Source of the DNA: Akebia trifoliata
Lineage: Eukaryota > Streptophyta > Magnoliopsida > Ranunculales > Lardizabalaceae
NCBI GenBank assembly: GCA_017979445.1
Contig: CM030717.1
Span: forward strand, 22,059,288-22,123,287
DNA length: 64,000 nucleotides
Reading direction: 5' to 3'
Numbering within the stretch: position 1 is the first letter of the stretch; every line of letters starts with the position of its first letter. Under the pieces are notes generated by a model. The model saw only the letters and a program-made list of their open reading frames with translations. It was not told the DNA's origin and searched no databases. A program made the translations under genes and the position numbers. Shown here piece after piece: positions 11,462 through 22,099 of this stretch.

Positions 11462-11469
11462 AGTGTGTC

Positions 11470-12410
11470 AGTTAAAATTTTGTTTTCTATTAAATCAGTA
11501 ACAAGGTGTATGGCCATCCTTTTGCAATTAGAAGCCTCAAACCACATTTTGAGCTTACAAAATTTTCCGTGTTTGTTGATCAAAGAAAGCTGTATTTAAT
11601 TTGTTCTAAGAGCATCTCCAGTAGTCTCTCTATATATTTACTCCAAAAGTTACTCCAAAAGTGATTTCACCTAGCCATGGAGCTTATAGATCACCAGTAG
11701 AAAAAGTTCACACAAAATTTTTATTGCGATCTAAAGCCAATAGATCCTTACTTTACAAGTCAACCATCGAAATTCACACAAAAAACAATTGATAAAGAGC
11801 ACTAAAATTACATTGAATCCAAATCAAGAACTTGTTCTACTACAAATTAGATCTCAAATTCTCCAAAACTAAGTAATTAAATCAAATCACTCTATTATTT
11901 ATATTATACAACATATACACATTGCAAATGAAATCAAAGAACTATACACATTGCAAATGAAATCAACAGCAAATTTCACAAATGAGTGATAAAATTTCCT
12001 TAACGGAGAAGTGAATTTCATTCCAGAAACTTAAAAAATCAGTGAGGATCGTTAAAATCATATCAAGAAATCGAGAAGATATCCAACTAGATCAAACAGA
12101 CAAGCTCAATCTACTGAGGCTCAAGAGATGAATAGAACCAAGGATCTAAATATACGTGAGCGAACCTTCGAATCAATACTGGAATCGCAGAATCCGTAAC
12201 AGAACTTTGAGATCTACGAATAACTAAAGGTTATCAATCAACATCTGTGGAATGACAATTTTCAGAAGAATATGATTCACCATTAGAAATCTCCATTATT
12301 CAAGCAAAATCTAGCTTAAATTCAAGAAATGGATAGAGATCGTTCTCAAATGGCTGTAGAAAACATTATGCCTGAGAGAGAGAGAGAGAGTTTTGGTTTC
12401 TCAGTTGGGT
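11470..12410 (+). other. CACTA arm segment between captured genes (mirror)
   Basis: Reverse complement of 4760-5650. It contains 'AAGAGCATCTCCAGTAGTCT' and a TATATA stretch near 11630, and an (AG)n run at 12374-12389 just upstream of the CbbY-like start. It is probably 5' flank captured with that gene. No other gene was seen. Confidence 0.5.
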
Positions 12411-12415
12411 TTTTA

Positions 12416-12745
12416 ATGGCGACTACAACTTCAACAGTGGTCTCTCCTTCTTCCAGAACTCTCCTTCCAACAAGAAGCTCTGCATCTTCTTCAACAACTC
12501 TTCTACCCTTTTCAAGATCTCTATTTCTAACTTTCCTCACCATGAAAGGCGCTTTTCATCTTCTTATAATTCTTTGAGAGGGAGAAGTATAATTAAACAC
12601 AGAAGTAGAACTATACCTCTGAGTTCAAGTAAGAGTGTGATATGTTCTGCTTCTTCTACTCTTCCATCGGCTTACTATTCGATTGTGATGGTGTGTTCGT
12701 TGACACGGAGAGAAGAAATTGAAAAAAAAAAATCCGAGAAATGAA
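12416..12745 (+). pseudogene. Captured CbbY-like HAD hydrolase fragment, right arm copy
   Basis: Mirror of 4424-4753. It starts MATTTSTVVSPSSRTLL at 12416, then diverges from the left copy by indels in the Ser-rich transit-peptide part. One T is missing just before the DCDGV codons (near 12677), so motif I is out of frame with the start. As in the left arm, homology to the gene ends right after motif I and is followed by an A-run and CACTA sequence. Confidence 0.72.
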
Positions 12746-12794
12746 ATCGAAAAATTCTAGGGCTTTTAGAGGAAGAAGATACATTTAAAAATGG

Positions 12795-13032
12795 GATTTG
12801 TCACTCGGTGTGACATTAGTAAAAATTGGGGTGGCAAATTGTAGCACCCAATTTTTATTAACGGCACACCAATCGATGTGACATTAGTAAAAATTGGTGT
12901 AGCAAATAGTGGCACCCAGTTTTTATTAACGGCACACCAATCGGTGTGACATTAGTAAACATTGGTGCAGCAAATAGTGGTACCCAATTTTTATTAACGC
13001 CACACCAATCGGTGTAACATTAGTAAAAGTTG
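12795..13032 (-). repeat. CACTA right subterminal 68-bp repeats (x4)
   Basis: Mirror of 4136-4375. Units hold 'CACACCAATCGGTGTGACAT' or variants at about 12807, 12869, 12937 and 13004. Three of the four keep the CACACC/GGTGTG hairpin nearly intact. Confidence 0.8.
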
Positions 13033-13213
13033 GTGTGGCAATAGTGGTTCTTTAACTTAATTAATAATGGATTAAATTAGTTATTTATAATCGATTATTA
13101 TAAACATCATTAAGGGTTAAATGACTTATGAAAACTGTCGTATATAAACGACGGCTATAGTCCGTCGTTTTCTCCGCTATTTTTAGTTGTTTTTAATTAT
13201 TTGTGACGTAGTG
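13033..13213 (-). repeat. CACTA right terminal inverted repeat
   Basis: Inverted copy of 3955-4135, ending TTATTTGTGACGTAGTG at 13213. Confidence 0.85.
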
Positions 13214-14010
13214 CTCATAGATGCATCAACACAATGACATTCACTATCATAGCTAGAGTTCTTGTAGAAAAAGACTTATGTCTGGCAAACTTGTTAGTAG
13301 TGCAGCTATACCAAGGGCTAGACAGTTACCATCCAAAACAACGACTTGATAGGAAAAAAGATTGAGGGACGAGAAGAGCCCAAAAGACCATATGAACCAT
13401 TCTGGATTTTGCAAATATGGGCATATCAAACTGTTTCCTATGAAAAGAAAATTTTTAGAAACATCTATAGAGCCTGCTGCTACAACAGCAACAAGTCAGT
13501 AGTCATCGATAATAGTGTATACATCAAGGCTCTTTGCACAAATAGCAACATTACATGGAAATCATACTAGAACAATAAATTCAAATCTGAGCCAAATTTT
13601 GAAGACTAGAAAATGATTGCAAGGTTGTTAGTCGAGCGGGCTTATACATATAAACAACCACCTTGGGATTTATATTAGGTATGACGATGTACTCGTTGGT
13701 TGCCAAAAAAAAAAAAAAAAGATCCCTCTACAAGATTAATTGCCTACAATCCCCATAGGGTCTTGAGAAAGTTTGGGTATGACCATGACGTATTGTTATA
13801 GTGGATATTTGAGAGAGAGAACTTTGTGAAGGCAATCCTCAACCACTCTTCTAAAGTCCTACTAAGCCAAACTCAAGATATAGCCTTAAATGATTGGGAA
13901 GGTCAAGTGATAGAAATTTACAAAAAGTATTTTGCCAACCATTTTAAAGCACGATGTGCTTCAACTCAACAGCTCCAAAAATACCGTAAGTAGTAGCTTT
14001 GTAGCAAAGA
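13214..14010 (+). pseudogene. PMD-like (aminotransferase-like, plant mobile domain) remnant
   Basis: Starting right at the CACTA end, the plus strand gives 'VLVEKDLCLANLLVVQLYQG', then a frame with 'EPFWILQIWAYQ' at 13400-13430, then from about 13725 'LIAYNPHRVLRKFGYDHDV'. These three blocks, in this order, look like the later part of plant mobile domain (PF10536) proteins: the L(A)xxxLxxLYxGL block, the G-P-x-W-x-LQxWxY block and the Y-x-PxRVxRQFG block. Several stops and frame changes separate them. PMD frames of this kind are known as extra ORFs of Tat-lineage retrotransposons. Confidence 0.45.
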
Positions 14011-16004
14011 CTACCATTTGGATAAATTGGGTAAATAAAGGAAAAGACACTGTTATGAAGGGTATTCAAACAAATGTCTATGAATTTTTAGCTATAGGAT
14101 GAGAAAGGAGTACCAACTTGGCATGTGAGATGGTAGATATCAAACCATTACATATCATGGAAGAAGAACAAAGTGCTAGGGAAATTTCTTTGTGACTCCT
14201 TGGAAAAGATTTCTTTGAAGAGGAAACTGGGGTCTCTTATGCAGAGAAAACTCCTTTATTGCTAACAGACGGAAGATTGATAACAAAAGCGACATCCTTA
14301 AAAGAAAGAGGTAAAAAGAGAAAAACATCCATGAAGGCAGCAAATACAACCATCAAAAGATTAAAAAAAAGCAAGCAACTAAACGTAAGTGACAAGGATC
14401 CTAATTAGGTTTCGTTTTAAAATGAATACCTCTATTTGTAAAATGTAACTAGATAAAACCATTAAGACACTAATTCTCTATCATTTAAAAAACCAAACTA
14501 GGTAGGCAAACTAAGACTTTAGTTGGCATTTATTGCAAATAGGGTAATCAGAAGGGAGAATCAATGTTCCAAGAAAATAGTGTATCAAAATAGGTTGAAT
14601 TATCCATTTTAGAGTAAAATTGACTGTAAAATGTTAGAATAAATGAGGCTTTTGTTCTTTGCAATTGAAAAAGAGAGAATTTGAGCACTATATCAAAATC
14701 ATGGATTATTTTGAAAAATGAGCTAAAACAACAAAGTGTTGTTTAAACATTATGTGCACACACACACACAACAATTTTTTTTGTTACCATTGAATTGGAT
14801 GAAACAAAACTCTAAAATTTTCATTGGAGGCACCACCAAATACTTTTATGATTTGTAGGAAGAAAAAACAAATGAAATTGGGAAGGTCAGAAGAAGCCGC
14901 AATCATCTAGAGGAATAGAGTGTAGAAGAAATATCAATACAAAGAGGAAAAACAAGAGAATTTGAAGAAAGAAAAAGTATTAAGGAAGAAAAAGGTAGTG
15001 AAGAACAAGATGAGGAAATAACAGAAATGGCGAGGCCAAGAAAAGAATTAGAAATAGAGGTAGAGGTAGAAAAAAGTGAGGAAGAAAAACAACAAAAATT
15101 ATTCTGGAAGGAGATACAACAATTGAGTCCCGTGATTAGAATGATTTATGCAAAACATGCATGCCTGGGACTAGCACTAACACTGACTTTTGTTGTAATG
15201 CAAGATAAACATTGGTGGAAATAACTCGAGTTTCACAAATGCCTGAGGTAAACATATATAACAAGTGTTCAAATGATAGGATTCCAGTATGCTTTTGTCA
15301 CTAAATATGTGAATGTTATGCATGTACAAACAAACACTAAAGGAAAGGAGAAATTGGTTGTTGAGGAGATGGGAGCGTCCCAAGTACATGAGGGTGAAAT
15401 GGACATGAAATATTTCAAGGATGTTCATACTACACAAGTGAGTAATGAGAAAGATTTGCACATTCGGAAAGTCATCCATGTAAGACTTTTAAAGTGAATG
15501 CATGATTTCAAATTTGTTCCCTAATATGTCCGAAGACTCATCATGCAAGACTCCTTCTTTGTAGGACTCCTTGCCACTCTCAAGCTCTCAAGCTCATATC
15601 TCAGCAACCCCAATTGTTTCAACTAATTTTTCATCAATAAGTATGTTATGCATTGCTACATATCTTTTCCAAATAATTTCTTACACTCTCCACAGTTTGA
15701 AGGATAAATCCACTCAACCGAATATAATTCCATATCTTGAGTTTTAGTTAAGATTATTGTCAGAACTTGTCTTTGAGATCGTAAGGAGTCTAGTACAAAG
15801 TTTTTTGTTCTTAATCAATAAGGGCTTACTTGATGATGCTCCTATTAGCTTAAACAATATGTTTGGTTTGAATCAAAAGTCAATTATCTACGACGTAGAA
15901 ATGAAGAAGGCCTCCAAGAAATACCCATGATTCTTTACAATGTTTCCCCAGGATATAAATATTCTGGTATAGATATCAGACCATTCTCACAAGTTTCATA
16001 AAAA
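14011..16004 (+). other. Decayed sequence between PMD block and coiled coil
   Basis: Short plus-strand frames rich in Lys and Glu (for example 15027-15224) may be the worn linker of the PMD-like gene. A short CA run lies at 14757-14769. Nothing else is recognisable. Confidence 0.35.
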
Positions 16005-16680
16005 TTGATTTTTACTCAACTAGACGGATTTGTAATACTCCACCAAAAGGTATTCTCTTTACAAGAGAAACTGAAACATAAAGTTAGATCTCTCATCCAG
16101 AAAGCTACACAAGTGGAAGCTTATGGGTTTCAAACGAACATGGTCTATTCCATCCTAAAGTATAGGATAAATGCTTTCATCATGCGACAAGAGTGAACTA
16201 GGAGAATGGACCAACTGCACACTTTAAAACATTCATTAGCTTTATTGAACGAGAAGCAAGTCAAAGCTGAAACTACTTTTAGAAAAGATCAACGAAACTT
16301 CATCATCAAGAAAAAAAACCATAACCAAACAATACAAATGAGGGTGGAATCTCTAGCAATTCTGCAAAAAAAGCATGTGAAACTTTTGGCTCGACTAAAA
16401 GAGATTGAAAAGCCATTGCCAATCTGAATGCTCAGTCCGAATCTATCATTGAAGAAGTTGCACTTTACACCATCCATGAGGATGATATCATGTGTGAGAT
16501 AACTAAATGTTCATAATGAACTTCAAGAAATTTAGAAGGAGAAATCAATCATGAGAAAATGATTGATGAAGGCAAGAGAGACTTGATGCACATGGGGGAG
16601 GTAGTAAAAGCTCTAGAACAAGCAACAACTCCAATGACTGATTTGTTTCAAAGATTGTCTGATCTGGGTTTTACTTTTTA
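16005..16680 (+). pseudogene. Coiled-coil C-terminal part of the PMD-like gene
   Basis: Two consecutive plus-strand frames (16005-16196 and 16206-16427) and a continuation to about 16680 encode Leu/Lys/Glu-rich heptad-like sequence such as 'HSLALLNEKQVKAETTF'. This is the sort of tail that follows the PMD in transposon-borne proteins. The frame is broken at least twice, and similarity to a specific family cannot be judged by eye. Confidence 0.35.
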
Positions 16681-17139
16681 AATTTGTGATAGATCGTAAA
16701 CATTGCAATCCAGGAATACTCATTTGATGAACATTATTATCTGATGACAAGTAATATTACTTGAACATTGATGATGAAGTTATACTTGATTGATCTTTCT
16801 TGTCATCTTCTATGTTGTTATTTTATGTTCCTACAACACAGTCAAAGTTGTATTTAGTTTTTGCAAAGATTGACTATTGTTAGCTCATATATTTCCCCAA
16901 TGTGAATGGTTCAACGCTCAACGTATTAAAGAAAACTCAACCTATAGGACCTTTTTAAGAAAGGTTTAAGTAATTACTCTAAAGAAACACAAAAAATCAC
17001 TTTTATAAAATGTTATTTTGACAAAACACAAGCATGCAAACACTATAATATCATTTTGAATATCCCCCATCATGTTGAAAAATCACACATGTTTTTGTTA
17101 ATCATTGAAAAGGGTCTCGGGAATTAAATCTGTCCTTGG

Positions 17140-17384
17140 AAACAAGTGTGGGTACTTCAAGATTTTAATCTTTCTTTGGAAAACATTTTCAAGGTGTCTT
17201 AGGGTTCTAATCCTTCATTTGCAAACATTTTGAGGGTGCCTCACGGTTCTAATCCTTTTTTGAGAAATATTTTGAGGCTGTCTCAGAGTTCTAATCTTTC
17301 ATTGGAAAATATTTTGAGGTGTCAAAGGATTCTAATCCTTTATTGGCAAATATTTTGAGTATCTCTTACAACGTTGACCAACCT
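17140..17384. repeat. 42-bp tandem repeat (about 5 units)
   Basis: 'TTCTAATC(C/T)TT' recurs at 17163 (as TTTTAATC), 17205, 17247, 17289 and 17330, followed each time by a variant of 'CATTTTGAGG'. The period is 41-42 bp. It sits downstream of the PMD-like frame, where Tat-type elements often carry tandem repeats. Confidence 0.85.
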
Positions 17385-17640
17385 AGGAATACCCTGTACA
17401 TTGCAGGTGTTAGCATCCAGAACATTGTAAATACATCTAGTTATGTCAGAACATCGAGGGTGTTTTGCAAATTCCATTTTAATTTGAGGCACCTTTGACG
17501 GCACTGGCCAATTTGGAACACCTTGTACATTGCGGGTGCTAACATCCTTTACATTCCCAGATGCATCTAATTGTGTTAGAATATTAAAGGTGCTTTGAAC
17601 ATTTCATTTTCACTTTAAGACACCTCTAGCATTGTTGAAA
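17385..17640. repeat. 129-bp diverged tandem duplication
   Basis: 'CCCTGTACATTGCAGGTGTT' at 17392 recurs as 'CCTTGTACATTGCGGGTGCT' at 17521, with matching downstream blocks (CATCTAGTTATGT / CATCTAATTGTGT). Confidence 0.75.
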
Positions 17641-18768
17641 TATTTTGAGTGCTTGAATCATTTGAAACATTTTAAAGTGAGACATCCTGGGTATTTTTAT
17701 GGACATCAACACTTCTTTGAATTTTTTTGACAAACTCCATTTGTTGAATCATTCATATTTTTGATCTTCCTATACTTTTCCTAGCATCTTTAAAAGACAT
17801 CCAGCTCTTAAAAATTGTTTACAATATTCGAAAATCAAGGACATAATTTGAAACAATTTTGAATTTTTTGGAAAGTTTTAAAATTTATGACTTTTCTTTT
17901 TTTTTGAATAAAAGAGCCCCTTGTGAAACAATCACATGCTTTTAGGAAAATGAAATGCTAGAAAAAATTTGGATTCTTTTTTTAAGAAAATAAAATACAA
18001 AAATATTTTTGTCCTTTTTTAAGCTCTTATTTTTCAGTATTCTTGTCTTTATTATTTTTTTTTTGAAAAGTGGTATTCTTGTCTTTATGAAGATTTTAAA
18101 ACAAATATTTTTTTCATTTTTAAGATTTTTAAAATATTTTTGCATTTTAGAGAAGGAACTTAAAACAACAATACGATTGTGAAAAAGACATAATTGTGAG
18201 CATCCAAATGCTAAATGCCCAGACAAAATATAGTCAAAACAACAAACACTATAAGTATAATATGAATAACTAGGTAAGGCATAAAAGATAAAAAGAAAAA
18301 AAAAATGAAAATGATTGGGGAAAAATGGGCCACATAACGCCTTACAATGAATGAAATGCTATCACAGTAGGTTACATTAGACTAAATCTCTAATCATCTC
18401 AAGAGAAGAGAATAGACGAAGTACTGATATCACTTGAGTGGTAATATTTTCAGAAAAAATTTGTAGGGTGTTACTCAATCCTCAAAACATTTGACAATTG
18501 AAAGCCACCAAATAAGAAAAAGAAACAAGAGAAGAAAGAATTGAGAAATGTCAGAAAAATATATAAGGAAGAAGCATGAGCATGAGTAAAGAAGAGTCCA
18601 AAGAAAAGAAGAAAACAACTAAAATTCAAGGTTGAAAACATTGCTGTAGTTGCTATATAACAACTATGCAATCGCTATATATAGAAATTTTAAAATTGGT
18701 ATATAGCGATCTCGCAGTCACTATATGTACCAACTCTGCCAATTGTTAATTAACGTTTAAAAACACGT
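17641..18768. other. AT-rich sequence without gene
   Basis: No supported coding region. The frames at 17942-18226 and 18471-18671 (minus) are low-complexity K/F-rich shadows. A stretch at 18655-18730 carries repeated 'ATCGCTATATA'-like motifs shared with 3120-3290. Confidence 0.4.
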
Positions 18769-18771
18769 TTA

Positions 18772-19426
18772 GGGTATGTTTGATTGCATGGAAAGTCACT
18801 TTCCATGGAATTTGAAATCCATGGAAAATTAGTTGTGGAAAATAGGTAAGGTTGGAAAATCAAATTCCATTGTTTGATTTCACTTGGATAAAATCATGGA
18901 AAAATATGAGAAAAAAGAAGAAGAGGAGAAGGAGGAAGAAGATGAGAGGAGGGGGAGAGGAAGAAGAAGATGACGAGGAAGAGGGAGGGGGAGGATGTGG
19001 TGACGATGGCGACGAAGGTGGCGGCGACGACGACGGCGACGGTGGTAAGTGAGGAAGATGGGGGGAGAACGTCGTGGTGGTGGTGGCGGAAGAGGTGAGG
19101 GATGGAGAAGAAGGAGAAGAAGAAAAAGAAGAAGAGACAGAGAAAAGGTGGTTGGAGACGGAGCCGACGGCTACGGCGATGACGGCGACGGCGAGGTTAG
19201 TGTAATGGTGGTGGTGGTGGTAGGGAAGAATTGAGGATAGAAAATATGGGTGGATTTCATTTTCCCACCCGTATGGGTGGGAAAGTGAAATCCATGATTT
19301 AGTGGACTTTTTGAATGGGGTGGAAAATGAATTTCCATTTCCATGTGCAATCAAACACTTGAAAAATGTCATTTTCCATGGAAATTGATTTTCCACCCTA
19401 TTTTTCATGTGCAATCAAACATACCC
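18772..19426. mobile_element. PIF/Harbinger (Tourist-like) MITE with GC-rich core
   Basis: Termini are GGGTATGTTTGATTGCA at 18772 and its reverse complement ending at 19426. They are flanked by TTA at 18769-18771 and 19427-19429, the 3-bp duplication typical of PIF/Harbinger. Subterminal parts repeat 'TTTCCATGGAA' in both orientations. The 655-bp element is unusual in its core: 18900-19230 is a purine-rich, trinucleotide-like stretch on the plus strand (GAAGAAGAGG, GACGATGGCGACGA), much richer in GC than its surroundings. No transposase is encoded. The 184-codon minus-strand frame is low-complexity Ser/Pro and probably not a protein. Confidence 0.85.
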
Positions 19427-19429
19427 TTA

Positions 19430-19999
19430 GTAAAAAGTTTTGGAAAAACAGAGAGGGAAACGACTTTCCAGCAAGGATTGCTACAAAATGATTGTGAAAT
19501 CACTATATAGTATAAATTGATGAAACTGAGGTGTTTCAAACACTTTTAAAAAAAATACTAAAAAAAATAAGAAAATACTGAAATGGATCAAAATCAGCGA
19601 TATTAAAATTCTTTATGAAAATTTATGATAAGATAGATTAAGAAAATAAAAGAAAAATAAGAAATGATGATTGATCAAGCTCAAAAGGCAAATGAAAATG
19701 GCAAACACAAATCTAAATCGAAATTGAACTTTAAACAAACAAACAAAATAAAAATCAAAGAAATTCATTAGTTAAAATAGGGAATCAAGTCCAAGAGAGT
19801 CAACATTAGAGCCAAAAGTGGAATGAACACTAAAAATCTGCAACAATCAGAAAAATAAGAAGATAATATCACCATAACCAGAGTAAGACTTGGAAAAGAT
19901 AACCACAAAGCCAAAATCATCAGATTTGACTATAAATCATGAGAATATAAAAAAATTTAGAAAATAAAAAATAAAACATCTTATTCATCATTTCTTTGA
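19430..19999. other. AT-rich sequence between MITE and dispersed repeat
   Basis: Continues the sequence broken by the MITE. It includes 'AATCACTATATAGTATA' near 19498-19514. No gene was seen. Confidence 0.4.
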
Positions 20000-20865
20000 T
20001 GATAGTCATCATGTCCATAGACGATGATGCTGATATGAGTGAATAAATATGAGATGGAGGACAATAGAAGAATTCCTAATTGATCTCGTTCCCATTACAA
20101 AAACAAAATTGATCCATAATCCAATCTCACAAGTAGTAAGGTGATCGGCTCTGTTATGAATTTTATGATATTTCTTTATCTCTAAAATTTAAGTTAAAAC
20201 AAGAATTGCATCCAGCCAAATCTGAAATGAAGCTTGAGATTCAATCAAGAAGTTTTCTAAAGATAAGAAATCAGGTTTTGTTATTGAAAAACAAAATAGA
20301 CAGTGGAACACCATATTTGATGATTATGAAATTCATTTTATTGGTGAAGATCAAATTTAAGAACAAATCGGCTAAAATCCACAATAGAAGTTTATATTTA
20401 AATAAAGAAAATTGAGAATTTAAAACTGAAAGGAAAGATCAATGGATTTTGTTGCAAATTTGATATTTCTTCCTTCGATTCAGATGAATCCCACAGATCT
20501 GAATAAATATTTTCTTCTTATTACTGCTTTTGAGTAGAATACTCTAATTTTACAATATCCCCCCAATATATTTGGGAGAATTTTCTCAAGATCTGAGGAA
20601 AATCTCAAGATCTGGATTTTCTTTCTTTGAATTTCTCTCATTTTCTCTCTTGAAACCTCTAAGGCTCTAAGATTAAGACTTTTTGTCTTAAATAATCTCC
20701 TCTTCTCCTTTTTATCACCCTTTTTCCTGTGATGAATCCTTCCCTTTATTTATAAAATCATAGAGGAAAGAAATCTTACTAAGAAAATATAAAAACTAAA
20801 TCAAGAAGCACAAAATAATTAAGAGAATCAAAATGTATCTTTGATTGCTATATGTAGTTGTTATA
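20000..20865 (-). repeat. Dispersed direct repeat, copy B (LTR-like)
   Basis: Same orientation and order as 1255-2110. The minus-strand TATAAATAAAGGG at about 20740-20752 corresponds to the TATA-like site in copy A. Homology stops near 20865, where a different LTR-like sequence begins. Confidence 0.5.
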
Positions 20866-20867
20866 CC

Positions 20868-21725
20868 TCATAATGGGCACAATCACATTTCAAGCCATAA
20901 TACAAATGTTTCATTTAGGAATCAAGCACCAATTTAGTTGATCAAAGCTTTCTGAGCAGCTAATTAGAGCTTTATGAGCCTAAAGGTATGAATATGTGGA
21001 AGATTTTAAAATTGAAAGAGCCAAAAATCAAGAAAATACTACCAACAGAAATCAAGACCTAAAGGTAAAAAATAATGATTTTGTCAAATAAAGATTTTTG
21101 GTCACTTTATGTAGTGACCAGGAGAAAGTAATTTTTTATCGCTATACTGCATATAACGATTGTGAATCTGGTTTTGTTTGGGTTGTTCAATTCAGGTTTG
21201 GAGTTATTTTTGTAAATTTGCTCCCTTTATAATTCTATAAATAAAGGGAGGAGATCTTTATTTAGGGGGACAAAAATTTTGGAGGTCTATCTAAGTTCTA
21301 GAGATTTTTCATTTTTGGAGAGCTTTCTAAGGAGACTAGAAGAAAGAGCTTCAAAGAGATCTTTAGATCTACTCTCTAAGGTCTCAGAGGAGTTTAGAAA
21401 GAAAAAAAAGAATCCAGATCTTGGACTTTTTTAGATCTTGAGAGAGTTTTTTTTTTAATTATTATAAGATTGAAGTGTAGATACGTGGGTTTCAAAACCT
21501 TTTGAGAGGTTTTGAGCCTATCTACAAGGGTTTAGGAGATTCCACTATTCAATTAATGTGTGAATGGACACTATAAAAGTCTTTTTTAAATTCTATTTTG
21601 TTGGCTTTGTAGTGACTCACATATCCAAAAGATAAGGGGAAATAGTCTACCTAGATCTCTAAGGTAAGGAGGCTCGGTTGAGGGACAAGGAAGCTATTAG
21701 GCACCTTGTCCCATTCATCCTAAGA
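20868..21725 (+). mobile_element. LTR-like segment, plus orientation
   Basis: It begins near 'TGTTATACCTCATAATGGGC' and has a TATA box, TCTATAAATAAAGGG, at about 21231. An AG-rich leader-like stretch follows, then a strong hairpin GGGACAAGG (21682-21690) / CCTTGTCCC (21704-21712) with GGCACC in its loop. The same architecture (G-rich stem, GGCACC/GGTGCC loop) sits near the 3' end of the E1 and E2 LTRs. No partner LTR, PBS or TSD was found, so it may be a solo or truncated LTR. Confidence 0.4.
21682..21712 (+). promoter_or_regulatory. LTR hairpin with GGCACC loop
   Basis: Perfect 9-bp stem GGGACAAGG/CCTTGTCCC around a 13-nt loop. By position it may mark RNA 3'-end formation in the R region. 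This is inference. Confidence 0.45.
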
Positions 21726-22099
21726 TAGTTATTAATATATGATCATAAGTGAAGATTAGAATATTTTTTTCAATTTTGAAAATAAGGGAAATTATAGGAA
21801 AAAGTAAGAGGCAAAAGAATTATAGTTTAGTTTTAGAAAACTAAGAAACTAAACTAATGAGCAAGCTAAAATAAAAAATATTGCTTGCTGGAATTTTTTA
21901 TGATCCTAAGATTTTGGTGAGAATCTATATGGATTTCACCTTCTTGGATCCCAAGGCTTTTTTTGAGGGTTATGTGCTCACTTGGGAGCATCTTTTTGTT
22001 GGTTTAGCCCGTAGGAAATGCCCATGAGTTGGACACTACCATGGAAAGACTAGGGACCTTGTGCATGAGATTTTGTCTATTTTTGATACTATTTTCATT
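21726..22099. other. Unassigned sequence between two LTR-like segments
   Basis: Short plus-strand frames with stops, and no recognised family. Confidence 0.35.

Larger units (their letters stand above)
3955..13213. mobile_element. CACTA (En/Spm) element, giant palindromic Pack-CACTA
   Basis: The two ends are near-perfect inverted repeats starting CACTACGTCACAAATAATTA and carrying the ACGACGG...CCGTCGT blocks typical of plant CACTA termini. Subterminal 68-bp repeats are present at both ends. The 9,259-bp element consists of a left arm (3955-7013), a core (7014-10095) and a right arm (10096-13213) that is the reverse complement of the left arm. Each arm carries a GeBP-like and a CbbY-like gene fragment, and the core carries a TNP1-like (Transposase_24) remnant on the minus strand. 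No TNP2/TNPD transposase is visible, so the element is non-autonomous. The flanking triplets are ACC on the left and CTC on the right, so no target-site duplication survives, or none was made in the usual way. Confidence 0.85.
10096..13213 (-). repeat. Right arm of CACTA inverted repeat
   Basis: Reverse complement of the left arm, about 3.12 kb. Homology starts around 10096, where 'AACAAAAATGAAGAATGTAC' mirrors the sequence near 6990-7010. It runs to the terminal GTAGTG at 13208-13213. Confidence 0.85.

Noticed and set aside
3952..13216. 3-bp target-site duplication of the CACTA element
   Set aside because: Left ACC and right CTC do not match, and shifting the ends by one or two bases does not give a convincing match either.
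18860..19414. 184-codon minus-strand Ser/Pro/His-rich frame
   Set aside because: It lies wholly inside the MITE and reads its purine/pyrimidine-biased core. No domain is visible.
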